Shown piece by piece: positions 33,588-46,679 of a stretch of DNA of 64,000 nt (position 1 is the stretch's first letter; each line of letters opens with the position of its first letter). The DNA is from Utricularia gibba (Eukaryota > Streptophyta > Magnoliopsida > Lamiales > Lentibulariaceae). Under the pieces are notes generated by a model. The model did not search any database. It worked only from the letters and a program-made list of their open reading frames with translations, and was not told the origin of the DNA. Both the position numbers and the translations under genes were made by a program. The DNA lies in NCBI GenBank assembly GCA_002189035.1, contig CM007989.1:2976001-3040000 (forward strand), in the 5' to 3' direction.

Positions 33588-34093
33588 CGATCGAATTCGT
33601 CCTAATGTAGCTGATTGTGCTTGTTGCGATCATCAGTCCGGCTTCTTCCTTGGCAAAAAAGGAGCTTACCCCCGTGTAACCTGTACTTCATAGCCTGAGA
33701 TACTGTGTTCCCCGTTACCACCATTGTTTTAAACTCCGGCGGGATTCTGCCTGAATCTCATGTTTTATCTCGGCTGTATCAGTGACCGGAGAAAAAGATA
33801 CTTCTATCAAAATTCAGCTTTAAATCGGGTTTCCAGACAGATTGTATGTCATTGGGTTTGTAATAAAAAAGAATGCTTGAAATTGACTATTGTCCAGAAA
33901 TTTCGTATTTTTCTCAAATCCAGAATTCGAAATTTTTTTTACATTTAAATAAAATCTAAGAGCAGTTGGGCCCGGGTGTGATTGAGCCTTCTTTTAAATC
34001 TGGCTTGCCGCCCGGTTTGGGCCTTATTATTGACCCATTGTTTTTTAAAATAACAGCGTTTTTCGGTGGAGATTTTCATCGGTTTCTGCGTAA
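33588..34093. other. Intergenic with TTGGGCC motifs, TRAPPC1 promoter
   Basis: About 500 bp. Two TTGGGCC (site-II-type) words lie near 33966 and 34016, just upstream of the TRAPPC1 start, typical of housekeeping plant promoters. No ORF. Confidence 0.5.
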
Positions 34094-35270
34094 ATGCAGT
34101 TTTTCGGAGTCTCGGAGATCAGCCCGTCGCCGCCGGTGGCGACGGCGTCCGGAAATAATGCTCACATGCTCTATATATTCAATAGAAGTGGAGTGTGTTT
34201 GCTCTACAGAGAGTGGAATCGACCTCTGAAAACCCTAAGTCCTCAGCAAGATTACAAGCTTATGTTCGGCCTTCTCTTTTCTCTCAGATCCTTGACTGCG
34301 AAGATGGATCCTACAAGGTGTTTGCTGCGACTGCTGATTGCTCCTGCATCGGCGTCGTTTTTGGCTTTTTATTTGCTTACTGGATGCTGCTGTTTGAACA
34401 CCCTGAAATTTTGTTTCATTTGTTTTTTTTGTTACGTTTGTGCCCAGTGTTGATAAGGGGAATCTTGGTGTGCCACTGCTTCCTGGTCAAGGTTGCTCTT
34501 TCCATAGCTTTAAAACGAATACGTATAAATTAAGCTTCATGGAAAGCCCATCTGGTGTCAAGGTTAGTTTGGATTGTCTTAATTTCTGAAAATTTTTTAG
34601 TACACTGTTGGAAATGTGAATGCGTGATGGGGATTCTGTTTTCATGGATCGAGCGAGCTTTCATCTTGTAGAAGTCCTAGCTTCCACGTGCTGCAATAAA
34701 AATGAAGAGTCCTTCTAGTTGCCTGTGTATATTAGCAAGCCCGTGTTTCTTGATTTAACATAAAGCGTGTTTCAGGTTGTTCTCTACGTGCATTCCTTGA
34801 TCGAAAGGAACGATGTCTTATCACGTTTTTTTGCCAAGCTGCTTCTCCTCTTAGCATGCATACTGTTCTGTTAAAAGAATATGTGATTTTCTGTAGATCA
34901 TTCTAGTCACCCATCCGAGGACTGGGGATCTTAGGGATTCTTTGAAGTTCATATATAACTTATACGTGGAGTATGTAGTGAAGAACCCTCTGTATTCTCC
35001 TGGAAGTCTCATCAAGTAAGTGCATTATTTTTCTTGCCGGTGGTCGAAAGGGTACTTATTTCTTTGATATTTCCTTCGCCTTTTTTTTTTGTACCTAAAT
35101 GCGATGAACATATATAAAGATGACATCAAAGAGTGAAGAAATGAGCTCTAGCTAGCTTTTACTACTTTCACCATGCATGAAAACCAGTTCCATTCATCTA
35201 AGCAACATATTTTTGCAGGTGCGAGCTTTTTAATAAATCCGTAGATCAGTATGTAAGAGGACTAGGTTAA
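34094..35270 (+). CDS. TRAPPC1: TRAPP complex subunit 1 (Bet5-like)
   Basis: Core subunit of the TRAPP tethering complex acting in ER-Golgi and intra-Golgi traffic. Four exons (34094-34317, 34448-34562, 34897-35015, 35219-35270) give 169 aa, matching the length I recall for the plant protein. Longin-like fold signatures in order: MQFFGVSEISPSPP, the conserved MLYIFNRSGVCLLYREWNRP, KLMFGLLFSLRSLTAKMDP, LLPGQGCSFHSFKTNTYKLS, FMESPSGVKIILVTHPRTGD, KFIYNLYVEYVVKNPLYSPG, FNKSVDQYVRGLG. No residue appears missing. It converges on the NDUFA5-like gene, with 390 bp between the stops. Confidence 0.96.
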
Positions 35271-35660
35271 ATCGGCATGAGAACTTGTGAAGATTGCATC
35301 ATCATCTCTGTGAAGGTGGAGATGAGATCTGGACAATATGTGCACTCTGCTTATGATCATTTCGCTGCTGTTGCTTGAATCCACATCTCAATGAAATGCA
35401 ATTCTTTGTATTTGGCCAAAGCTACTAGTCTGTGATGAATACAACATTTCATATTCGAGCAGAAACATGATAGTGATGCGATAACATTCAGTCAAAGAAA
35501 AACTTAAACTCATAGACCAGGTTCAAAGTGCCATTCTGCTCCATAGTAGTAGAAACTTGAAGATTCGTACATGAAGCAACAAGCAGGTTCCTTATTTAAC
35601 CAGACATCCATACCCAAAGGTATAAAGCAAGAATAGAGTACCAGAGGGGATGAAGAGAAA
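35271..35660. other. Convergent 3' region
   Basis: About 390 bp between two convergent stops (TRAPPC1 and the complex I subunit). It should hold both 3' UTRs and polyadenylation signals. No ORF. Confidence 0.4.
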
Positions 35661-36756
35661 CTAGATTAACTTAGGGAATGGCAGTATCCCCTTGGGAGAG
35701 CTTGAGATTACATCTTTCAGTGTGTCTGTGTCAACGGCCTTTAGGGTCTGGTAAAACTCTTCGGGTAGTGGCCCTGGTCGATGCAGAGGAACATGCTTTG
35801 GCACAGGAGCATTATTCTCTATGACTTCACATTCATAGTCATCAGGAATGTCCCATGGCTTCCATTCTGTAACATGATCCAAGGAGCTGCTTAGTGAGAA
35901 CTCATAAGCAATGCAACAACAGGGTGTTTCGGTTTCAAAACTCACAAGCTAAAGCTAAACTATGCAAAATCAGGCTGCCCTTGAAACTGCTCATAACAAC
36001 TTAAAATGCACTCTAAAGTTGGATGAATTGGGAAATGTGAACTTGATCAAGTATGCTACCGCGCACAAGACTGATCTTCCAACTACAGCAACCCCCCTAT
36101 CCCGGAACACGAGCAAAACTCCAAGGTAAAAGGGAACATTGCTCGTGTATAAGATAAAGGGGATAACTTTTTCACTATCCAATCCAATAATTGGTCATTT
36201 CAAGTCTCAAGTCTCTCTTTTCTCAAGATGAGTAACCCCATTCTTCAGAAAGCCCTCACAGCTATGAGTATCAGAGCTCAGGCATCATCTCAAACGACAG
36301 TGGAATTGCACAGAGAAAATGAAAAAGAAGACAACTTGAAAACCCACATGCGGATGGACTAGGAATGTGGACGAACGTCGAACAATCTACACCCAGGACA
36401 TAAAAATTAGAAATGTAAAGACACGCCATTCACTCACCGTTTAAATGGCCGATGAGCTTGAGCTCATCTTGAGCTTCCTCAATCAACTCTTCAACCTGCC
36501 CACACCCCAGCTTCTTCTCGATCGCTTCCCAATCCTGTTCTTCCTGGCAAACCTGGAGACGGTGGGTGGTGAAGCTCTCCACAGCCTTCCGGTAGCCTTC
36601 GTCCTCCGGCACCGACTTGATCTCGTCTAGGGTTTTCGTGTAGAGCCCAATCAACACCTCTCGCGCATTGGGCACCACTTCCAAACCCACGATCCCCGTT
36701 GTCTCCTTCACCCTCGCCATCATCATCAGTGGCCGCGCAATCCGCCGGAGAAACAT
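35661..36756 (-). CDS. Mitochondrial complex I subunit, NDUFA5-like
   Basis: Accessory subunit of NADH:ubiquinone oxidoreductase (1 alpha subcomplex subunit 5, B13 type) at the peripheral arm. Two exons, 36756-36438 and 35866-35661, give 174 aa. The first residues MFLRRIARPLMMMARVKETT are a good mitochondrial targeting sequence. Then come the conserved TTGIVGLEVVPNAREVLIGL, YTKTLDEIKSVPEDEGYRKA, and the coiled helix QVCQEEQDWEAIEKKLGCGQ. The plant-specific C-terminal extension has EWKPWDIPDDYECEVIENNA and VPLHRPGPLPEEFYQTLKAV. The single intron is long (571 bp). The start codon is the first Met in frame. Confidence 0.94.
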
Positions 36757-37572
36757 CTTGATAATCTAATAATTTCAGTTTCAACTCCAGCAAATCGCTC
36801 AAAAAACAATGCTACTCGTTCCCATCCGCATCCCAGGGCAAGGATTAAATCGCAGTTGATGCCAAATGTAGGGGTCAGAACGAAATAAAAAAGAATTCCG
36901 GGGTCTATTTTCAACAAAACTTCATATATATATATATATCCAAATGTCAATAACCATACTAAATATTGTACCTTTAGATCATCTAAATTTCACAGTTTTA
37001 CTTTCTTAACTTTCGAAAAAAATGTCTTATTTAAAATTACGAGAATCCCTCTATTTAAATGTATCCCTTATTTCATCCATAATCAATATTATATATCATC
37101 ACTAAACCCGTTTATATATATTTCTACTTTTTTCTTATAAAAAATAGATGCAAACCAAATTATTTTTATTTTGGCACATGCAAATTATACAACTTTTCAT
37201 TATATTTTTCTCCACATTCAATTTTAAAGTTGTATTGCGGGCTATGTGAACTTCCATCCCAATGTGATATTTGATAATATAGATCTAATTCAAACTCGTA
37301 TAAGATAAGTTTGAGTAGAGATAATCTAAAAATGTGAGGAAATACTCCCTTTGAAGCCATGGATCATTACATAGTTATAATGAATAGGAAATGGGAGGTG
37401 AGGATTCACTATTTTCGTGGCAAAAGGCATTTTTATGTGTAAAATGTTATAAGCAGAAGCAAAGAACGAAGGAAGCCCTACAAATAAAATAATGAAAATC
37501 ACACAAATTATTCCCCCCATCACTTTTATCCAAATATGGAATTGGGACCCACCTGCACCGGCAAGCCTCCGA
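36757..37572. other. Intergenic, AT-rich
   Basis: About 820 bp, containing a (TA)n tract near 36928-36940 and AT-rich DNA at 36950-37500. It lies between the 5' end of the complex I gene and the 3' end of the methyltransferase gene. No supported ORF. Confidence 0.45.
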
Positions 37573-40157
37573 TTACTGGCGGTCCGCGGCGGCCGGCGCC
37601 GTCCAATACGTCTTCACTGCAAACAGAAGCTTCTCTCTCTTCAACGGCCCATCTTCGTGATCAATTATCTGGCTGTCCCAGTTCAGCCCGTCGGCGATTT
37701 TCTTCACCTTCACAAGGACATCCACATCGTCTCTGATGATCAAACTTCCCTCCGGCCGGAGAATCCGGTCCATTTCCAGCATTACATCATCCATTTCGCA
37801 CCTGTGACGTATGCCGACAACTTCTTACTTCTCGATGTACTATTCACTGGTTCAGTTCTTCGGGTTTCGTGGATTTACCTGTCCTTGTAGAGGGTGAAAA
37901 CTGAATCGGCATGGATTAGGTCGTAGGATCTCGGGTACGTTGACATTGCTTCGCACCTGCAGGGAGTACCCGATAGTGTTTGATCAGTTGATTGAAAGAA
38001 GATGTAATTTCGATGCTTCCTGGCTGCTATACTAACTGCTACTTACCAGCTGTGATAAGTTCCGATCAACCCTCGTTCATAAACGGCGCCTAGTGTGTTG
38101 ATCTTGGCTTCCACAGGGACGACATTCATGACCCAGAGTGGATCCCCAGCCAAATTTGCAGCAAATCCACCCAAGAAGGCGTTCATGTCCAGGATGTTTC
38201 GGTATCTCCCTGCATGTCCGAGCTGATTGTTGACTGTCTTATAGTATGACACTCTCCTTCCCCATAGCTTCATGTCTTCTGCAAATGCATCTGATGTCAA
38301 CCCGGTTACAGCTCCCCTGGCGACCCGAGGCGGCACTGCAGTCAGCCGTTTCGGCCATTTTTCCAGCTCCCCACCGGCCACCTCCTGCTCAGCAGCCACT
38401 CTTGGTAAGGGTGTTATGCATGGTTCCAAGTTGGTGTACCTGTAAAAGAGCATCATAGGTACGAACAAACTAAAGAAGAAGGAAGAGACATTGGATGCCG
38501 ATTGTACTTACCATGCTTTATCAGGGTCCTGTCTGGTGCTACAAATGGGAGGAAGGGTCTTCGTCACTCTCTTGTGCCTGTTGCAATGTAAGTGATTACG
38601 TGGTTTCTGCCATATTGCGATGTCATCTTTCTCAGCCAATTTTTTCCAGCACAGACTCCTGGTGACATTCTCAATTTGCATCTGCTCAGCGTTGAGGTCC
38701 TCTCTGGTTCGCTCCCAACCTTTCCAGTATTTCCTCCACCGGATGGGTGGACCGGAGAGGATCCAATACCCACCGGGTCGCAGAATCCGATCAACCTCGA
38801 TCAAATAGACTCCACCTGGACATTGGATAGAGAATCTCATTCATTTCTGCAGATGAGTAATGCAGCCAACCAACTGTGGTGATATCTACCGTATTCGCCC
38901 CAGGGAATCAGGCAGCGGGAGCAATGTGCCATGTCGAAAGCACGAGATGGGTACGGTAGCCTCTTCGATGCGATTACTCCGATCAACGCCGGCACCCCTC
39001 GCTCCAACGCGAACTGAACTTGCGCCTCGTGCGTGTCCCGCGGCGCAAATGACATCGTAAGAACGTTCCTGGGTAGAAGGTAAGCACCCCAGCTTGCCAC
39101 CTGCAAAATTCAGCTTCATTCAGTTGTCTGATCTGGGTTTACATGTTCAAGCCCATGACAGATTCTATCCCAGAGACAGTCCAAAGTACATGGGACAGGA
39201 ATGGGGCCTAGACCAATATGCTTTCCTAGATTTGCGAGGAAAAGCATCTTGATTTGCTGATAGCAGAAGCATAGTATAGTGAAAAAGATGCAGATGAAGG
39301 ACAGAGAAAACTTAGATTAATGTATACTAATCCTTCTAGGATGCTGGCAATGTAGTTTAAAGTATAATAATGCAGTCTTATCGGCCATGGATCTAGGAGG
39401 TAGGAAGAGAATGAAGCAAGCATACCCCACAGCCGGTGTCAATGGCGGTTCTGATGGACCCATCTTTCAAATTGATCAATTTTCCAATGTCATCAATGTA
39501 AGAATCCGCCCCATTAGGAAACATGGTCCCGCCGCCGGGGAACCTGAGCCGGTCACCTTCGAAACGGACCCAATTCTGTACAGCTTTCTCGACGGTGAGA
39601 TCTTTGTGGGGTACATTCGCGAACCACACCAGATCCCGGCTCGCCGGCCACCGGAACGGGGTTCGGTACCCATACGGCGCCGGGATTCGGCACTTGAGGT
39701 TCTCCGCCTTGGCAGGGCAATGCCGCTCCCTGTAAATCAAGCGCTCTCTGGGGAATTTCAGCGAACGGATGGGGTCCTCACACGGAGTGTATTCAGAGTA
39801 CTTGATATCACAGGGAGGGTACGATTTGGTTACTGCGGCGCCGGAGGAGAGCGTGAGTGAGCCGTCTTCAGAGGCGGAATGGTGGCTGGAGAAGTCCAGA
39901 TTGGAGGTGCTCCAAGACCGAGCCAATGAGGAAACGTTTCCGTGAAACTGCAAACAGGGTACGGCAGCAGTGGAGACGACAGTGACCCCGGCGCCTCCAT
40001 GGTGCCAAACTCCGATGAGGTAGCATAGGGAGCAGACAACGGCGCCGATGGCGAAAGAGTACAGCCGTCTGGGCATCTTGAGGAAGGGTGCAAGAGACGC
40101 GTTCGGCGGCTGATACTTGGCGATGGGAGCGAAATACGGCGGAAAAGGGCCCCCCAT
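37573..40157 (-). CDS. Putative methyltransferase, PMT family (DUF248)
   Basis: Golgi type II membrane protein of the QUASIMODO-like PMT family, proposed pectin methyltransferases. Six exons (40157-39426, 39100-38890, 38815-38512, 38439-38047, 37956-37879, 37801-37573) give 648 aa. A short cytosolic tail ([18 protein letters not shown]) precedes one TM helix ([20 protein letters not shown]). A Ser-rich stem follows, and then two Rossmann-like halves. The first has [56 protein letters not shown] (SAM loop), [19 protein letters not shown], and [13 protein letters not shown]. The second has [50 protein letters not shown], and [20 protein letters not shown]. The C-terminus resembles the PMT2/PMT14 branch. 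The region 39900-39980 is GC-rich, unlike the flanks. Confidence 0.93.
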
Positions 40158-42923
40158 TTTCCGAGCCCCGATCACAGGAATTCAAAAGGGAGAAGAAGGG
40201 CGTTTTCTGTAAGGCGGAGGTGGGATATGAGGAGGGCGTGCTTCACAGGCCCGGTTGCTTGCGCTGGGGACTGGGACGGGGACGATGTGGGGAAGGCGAA
40301 GGCGAAATCCAATCAACCCAAACGGCGTCTAAATGCTATAAAATATATAGCTTTTTTTCCTTGAATAAAAACACAATATATTTTAACATTCAATAAAATG
40401 GAATAAATAAGAAATTACATATTTAATAATATTGGCTATACATTATGCCAATAAAATATGAAATTATGATGTAAATTTTATACACCAGTAAATTGTACCA
40501 AAAAACTCCAATAATTAACATTTTAATAAATAAATTACGTATTTTGTTTCCATTGGCAAAATTTGATATATAGAACATAATTAGTATTCGTATATTTAAA
40601 CACCGGAAATAATTAATCTCCCATTATTTAAAAATTCCATACAGTGACTTGGAGCTTACTTTTTTAAAAAAATCAAATAATTGAAAACTATTTATCTACA
40701 CCGTAGATATTAAATTCATTTTTTTAAAATTGTCCGTACTGAGAAAAAAAATTACACGAGTCGGGTCGGGACACGTGTGTGTGGAGATGGTAATTAAGGT
40801 GGGACCACATTTAATGTAATAATTTGTAGGGTTTGAAAACATAGTACTGGGGTGGAGTGCTTCAATGCAGCCTGCTGGAAATAGAATGCGTACTTTATTT
40901 TATTAATTAATTAATTACATAATTAGCAAAAGAGTGTTGACTGAGGCAATTAAATGCGAGCCAATCCGGAGCCAGCGGCATTGAATTAGTCACCTCTCTT
41001 TTCCTCAACCCGTGGTCCCACGCGCCATCAATGGAATCTTTCTTCTTCTCCAACAACAATCAACCAAACCAAACCAATCCTCCCCCAACGTATTTGTAAA
41101 ATTAATTAGGGTACATCCAAATTCTAATAAATTAACTTTTGGACCTCTTTTTTATTCATATTATTAATGAACCCCGAAAAGTAATGCTTTTTTTTCAATG
41201 TAATAAATGTATTTTATTTTTGAAAATAATACAAAAAAAGAGATAGACATATATGATGGTCATTAGAATAAGCAACACATGGACTCATAATTAGGGAATG
41301 AATGCATTGCTGTATGAAAATAAAAGGACACCACCCCCCTCCCCCACACACATGGACTCATAATATGTTCTAGATTTTATATGATTTACATTAGGCGTTT
41401 TCGTTCCGATCTATCGTATCCTGAATTTTAATGACAAACTATTATGAAATAAAAAACAATTATTTATGGTTTTCTTTGTCATTCGTATGATTTAAAATAG
41501 AGATGATCCATTCTCCAAAATGGATCCGTTAGAAGGTGAAGAGGAGGGGGAGGAGGCATGTTGTGGGATGGAAAATGGGATGGTCCAGAGTAAAGGGGAA
41601 GGGGAAGGTAGGGTGTGGACCAGGGACAACTTCTTATGCCCAGTCCGAGTCGGAGTCCTTGCAGACTCATCCCATCCACTCTTTCTCTTTCTCTTCCCAA
41701 CCTAACTCCCAGATTCCTTAACTAGATAACAATCGCAAGTCATTTTAAAAAGATTATATGTATAGTGGCATAGTGGCATCATTCTGGATCTAAAAGTACA
41801 TTCAAGTGCAGCGTCTTTAAGTAATTCTGAAAGTTTATGGAATGTGAATTTATGGTTCGGAGGAATGTAAGCAAAATGGGTTTTTTTTTTCTCCCAACAG
41901 GATGCATATGGGTGTGATGCAGGCAGAATCTGTCATCGAGGACTGCGAACAGGAAGGAAGCAGTGGGTCTGCTGGAAGCGTTCGCTATTGTATTCTTATC
42001 ATGCCGTGGGGTTTGTGTTTCCCCAGTGCTTGGAGGTGGTACGTTGGCTCCTTCATTGATGCGGTTAGTGGCATGAACTGGGTCGTCTCTGTGCTGGAAA
42101 TTCTTGACTCAAGTTGTGCGAAACAGACAAGGGGAATTCGACCTTTGTGATGAATGCTTTGGTGATTCACCTGAACATGAGAAGTTTGTGTTTCTTGTAG
42201 CAGGATCCACTTCTCAAGGACTGCTGCTCTGGGTAGCCGCCAGCCACATGATCATGATCCTCTTCTTGTGTGTAGTGCCATGAGCTTGAACTCGTCCGCT
42301 GGCAGCAGGATACAATCTCATGATTGCCAGGCTTCAAGTACAAACGAGGCGCAACAAACCACTTCTCCAAGAAACAGTATGGATCCATGACCTGATAGTA
42401 CATCCCACTAACATGGAACTAGGCAATGCATGCGAATCAGAAGGCTGCATGTTCATCAGATGTACAGTATGCAGAGATATAAAGCTTGAGAGATGTGATA
42501 CAAAATGCACATCAATGGATATTGACCTTGGCTCAAGAAACCCCACACGATGGTTCTTCACTGAAAGCACATCAATGGATTAAACATATCTCAATACTTC
42601 AACTGTATTAACAACACTCACATACTGTATGAGCTCTCTCATCTGCAAGGACAGGGCTCGGTAGAATAGACAGATCATTGAAAGGCCGAGTACAGCCTCA
42701 GGAACCAATTCATACGGTCACAGAATAAATATGTCATACAGATGTAAGATCAGGAATCTACTCATTCAGTGCATGCTCAAATTATTACATTTGGAAGTGT
42801 TTCCACTTGCAACTAAATAAAAAGGAAAACAGAACGTTAAGCTTGAATTAGTCTTCAGTTATTGATCCCTCATAAACAAACACAGTGTACATGTTAGAGC
42901 AGCAAATGTTGTTTGCCTTGGAG
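40158..42923. other. Largest intergenic gap (2.8 kb)
   Basis: 40320-41480 is strongly AT-rich with scattered poly-A/T. 41520-41700 is purine-rich on the plus strand (GAGG/GGAAGG words). 41880-42920 has near-genic composition and probably includes the 3' UTR of the SEUSS-like gene. The small ORFs show no family features. GCACATCAATGGAT occurs twice, at about 42506 and 42567. Confidence 0.45.
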
Positions 42924-45900
42924 TCAATCCTTCCAGCTGAAGCTCATATTGTCATCAAGGTCGCTGTTAAAGAACATATTTTCATTGAAGTCATCAGAAA
43001 TGTCAGGAATGAACTCACTCATCGAATGAAGACTTTGTGACAAATCTGGTGCTTTTTGTCCCAAACCCGCGTGATCCGCAGGAGGTGCAGGCGACTGACT
43101 GTTGGAAGAATTGGGTTTACAACTGTAGCTTTCGTTGGATGGCTGGCCTCCTCCGGCAGTGGCAGTCACCGAAGAACCCACAAAACCACAGCCACCAGAA
43201 GATTCATCCCCAGTAGGATTCTGTATGGAAATGTTCTCCTGTGGAATTGTTCCCGTTCCCACTTTGCTCTTTTTGGTCATATTTTGCAGCATTTGTTCAA
43301 TCATATGCTGCTCTAATGCTTGGCTGCTTTGTGAAGACATAGATGCGTTTTGCTGTTGCAAGTTGCTGACGCTAGGTGAATGCATTTGCTGAAACTGCGG
43401 CTGATTCTGAGGCTGACAAGCAGAAAAGCCAGCGATTTGTGATTTCTGTAACAGAACACTCGTAGGCCCCGTATTTGTACCAAAAGGGGAAAACAATTCT
43501 CGCTGAGTTGAGTTGTTAGCCAAGTTCATAGAGTTCTGTCTGATCAGCATATTCTGGTAGTTTAAGGCAAACGCAGCTTGTGCTGTGCCACTCAAAGCAC
43601 CACGGACACCTGCATGTTGACTAATATTCATACGGCTACAGAGATCAGGATTCAATGCCATGTGTTCCCTGACTTGGTTTGGATCAGTTGGCAGACCTTG
43701 AAGACCAACCATTTGGTCAGTTTCCTGCGACTTTTGTAACTGGGCAGCAGGTCCACTGAAGCATCGAGGAAAGATTTTCAAACCCTCTGCAAAATAAATA
43801 GCAGAAAACCTCAATATTCACAACCCTCTTCAACTAATTCATACAGTTACTCACTCATATGCTTGTAAAAACACAAACGAGGAAAAAAACAACTTTCGAA
43901 ACATCACTTATTTGTATAATCATGGTACTTATCCTTCGAAGGTAAGTTGGAAACTATAGCATGGGCATCATAATGAAAGCTAAATACCACTCATGAACAA
44001 CGTGATTAAAACTAACAATCATGAACAACATAATAAAAATTAAGTACTACCAATCATGAACAATGCGATAAAAACTATGTAATACAAATCATCAACCACA
44101 TGATGAAAACTAAGTACCAATCATGAAACACATGATGAAAACTAAATACCCATAGGGCCCTTCTTCTGTTCTTTACAGAAATCCATCAAACTCTTCATGC
44201 TGTTCACAACATCAGCAATCTGCAGGAGGAGCCACATATGAAAGACATAGAGAAACTGAAAGATCAAATAAATATAAATAGATTTTGAAATGGATAAAGC
44301 TTGCCTGCAGGCACCGCACGTATCGTTTAGAAAATCCAAGGTCATTTAGTGACTGTAACTCCAAACTCCGAGAAAGCTGGCGACCAGCAGAAATTACTCT
44401 GCAGAAAGATGCACCATAACTACATATGGGATTTTATATTATGACTCAAATTTAGGCTATGAAGGAAACAGCGTTTGACAGCAAAATCGTCTGTAAGAAA
44501 ATAAATGAAGATCAGGAGTTGAAAATCTGGAACTAACAGAGCACTGTTTCCCTGTAAGTTTTGCTGAGAAGTATTGTCAGCTCCACACTCAGATATTGAA
44601 CTTTGACACTTCTGGGCGACCTGTAATAGTTGATTCACCTGCAGAAATGATCGAACCCAGAGCTTCAACACATTCGACTCAAATAAAAGTACTATGCATC
44701 AAGGAAAATTGAAGCTTCAGTCTGTATCAACAAATGGCACAACACGTGTACCTGAGGTGCAACCAACCTACGAGGAAGAAGTTCCTCATGAAATCGTGCA
44801 CAGAACTCCCATGACAATATCTAGAGAAGTCATAAAGAGTAAGAAAGAAGCAGTACAGGCAACCATGAGCGCTTATAATCAAACAAACCATCTCCAACTC
44901 ACCTTCAAATCAGGGGTGAAAATAATGCGAAGATGACCCTCATGAACAACCCGAAGTTGTTCATATACACTTTCTTGTCTAGCTTTTGCATATTCAAGCA
45001 TCATCACCCCAGACGGAAATCTAGACTCACGAGGCAAGTCCAGAAAGAGAAACTCATCAAGAATCCCGCTAGCAAATTTGATCTCATTAAGTCTAGGAAG
45101 GACTTCAAATGTTGCCTCTGCGAATATCATAAAAGTAACAAATTTCAGAGAACCATCAAAGGAAAGCAAATAATCAATGAAAAATTTTACATAATAAAAA
45201 TTAGTAGCTAAAATGTTCTTCAATAGGAAAACATGCCTAAAATCAGCTACTTATATGGGCTATCTCTTCAGAATGTGTCAAAACGTTATTGAATAATAAA
45301 AAAAAATTGTCGCACATGCACCATAAATTTAAAGCAATTTTCTAAGGAGCTGTTATAACGAGAGTCTCTCAGAGAATGTTGGGAGGGGGCAGAAAGAGTA
45401 TAGTGAAGGGAAACATACCAAATCCTCTTCCTGATTTGGAGCCACAGATGTCACATTGCCATGCATCCTGTGCAATGAACCACAGTTGATTGCAAGTTTT
45501 AAAAAGAGGGTAAAAGCAGAAGAGAAAAAAAAAAGGCCAATCAATTCCCAAGAAGCAAGTCACCATTGATGCCTGCGGAAAGGCCCCAAGAGAATGATGT
45601 CCAACACTATTATACAGAGATAGACACCACCTCTTCTTTGCACGTGGAGAGTAATATTCGGACACAAATTTCCTCCAATACTCGATAGAGTTTTCCTAAA
45701 AGGACACACAAATTTTGACGTTAAAACTTAACTGTAAGATTGTGAAAAAAATGTGGATGAGAAGGTGAAAGGTGAAAATAACTACTCACCGCAGGTCTTT
45801 GTCCCTCGTGATACAAATACTGCATTAGTCTACGTGAGCATACACCACCTTCATATGGATATGGGCGTTTAACAGCAGCTGCAGATGGCTGGGGCATCCC

Positions 45901-46679
45901 ATGCAACTGAAGCAGCTGCCTTAACTGCAGTTGTTGCTGCTGCTGCAATAGTTGAGCACGCTGCACTGGTGTCATAGCCTGAAAAATCTGTTGTTCTTGC
46001 TGCCTTAGCCGATGCTGCTGAATCAATGCTTGAAACTGAGGATTGGTGCCCTGAAGATTTGAAGGATCCTGTCGGTTAGACAACTGCTGCAGAATCTGCT
46101 GTTGCAGAATATCTTCATGCTTGATCTCCAAATGTGGCTTCCTTTGTAGTTGAGAGAAGGTTGTTGCTTCTTGGAGGTAAGAATTAGGCAACCTTCGACC
46201 AGCTGGGAGCTGACCTTGCCCCATGTTCATCAATGATGTAGCACAAGAGTTCCCAAAAGGCTGCTGATTTTGATGAGGTTGACCAACAGGGTCTTGATAG
46301 GAGGCTTGTTGTACGACAGAGGAAACATCCATGACAGAAGAACTGGACATGCTAATGTTGTTAGATGAGAATGATAAGGGTGAGGCTGGCAAACGCATGT
46401 ATGACTCTGTATTATTGCTAGCACTTCTCTGAAGATGAGGACCCCTGAGAGTCCGGAGTTGGCATCGGTTACCAATGAACTTGCTCCAACACTGGGTCCA
46501 GAGCTCGCCATACTATTTAAAACTCTGTCTTGGCATATGTTTCCCTGAGCATGTCCAGGTAATGCATTTGGAGAATTACCAAAATTAGAACTCAATTGCG
46601 AATTTCCATCTCCTTGAAAAGAGATACCAGAACTCGATGACGATTGCGGGATCCCTCCAGCAACACGTGAAGGCAACAT
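42924..46679 (-). CDS. SLK2: SEUSS-like transcriptional co-regulator (SLK), with a one-base frameshift
   Basis: Adaptor of the SEUSS/SLK family, which pairs with LEUNIG-type co-repressors in development. Nine exons: 46679-45790, 45695-45564, 45467-45419, 45117-44903, 44820-44752, 44638-44538, 44398-44305, 44219-44150, 43786-42924. The order matches SLK proteins: GASSLVTDANSGLSG, YMRLPASPLSFSSNNIS, a Gln-rich block (45930-46110), ENSIEYWRKFVSEYYSPRAK, AWQCDICGSKSGRGFEATFE, LPRLNEIKFASGILDEFLFL, EGHLRIIFTPDLKILSWEFC, LPRRLVAPQVNQLLQVAQK, GFSKRYVRCLQIADVVNSMK, and the tail ending NMSFSWKD. Exon 1 is 890 nt and lacks one base in the C run 46441-46444: SGLSG and the expected next residues (GPHLQRSASNN) are in different frames. 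With one base added the total is 827 aa. The intron starting at 44304 begins with GC. Closest subtype (SLK1, 2 or 3) uncertain. Confidence 0.88.
43987..44149. repeat. Five degenerate tandem copies of a ~33-nt unit inside an SLK intron
   Basis: Copies start near 43988, 44016, 44051, 44086 and 44118, each resembling AATCATGAACAACATGAT followed by AAAACTAAGTAC. They fill the start of the last intron, right up to its donor at 44149. Confidence 0.75.

Noticed and set aside
39387-39860. 157-codon plus-strand ORF
   Set aside because: Entirely antisense to exon 1 of the methyltransferase gene, whose protein has clear family motifs.
41520-41721. Purine-rich ORFs in the largest intergenic gap
   Set aside because: Low-complexity Glu/Gly translation from GAGG/GGAAGG repeats.
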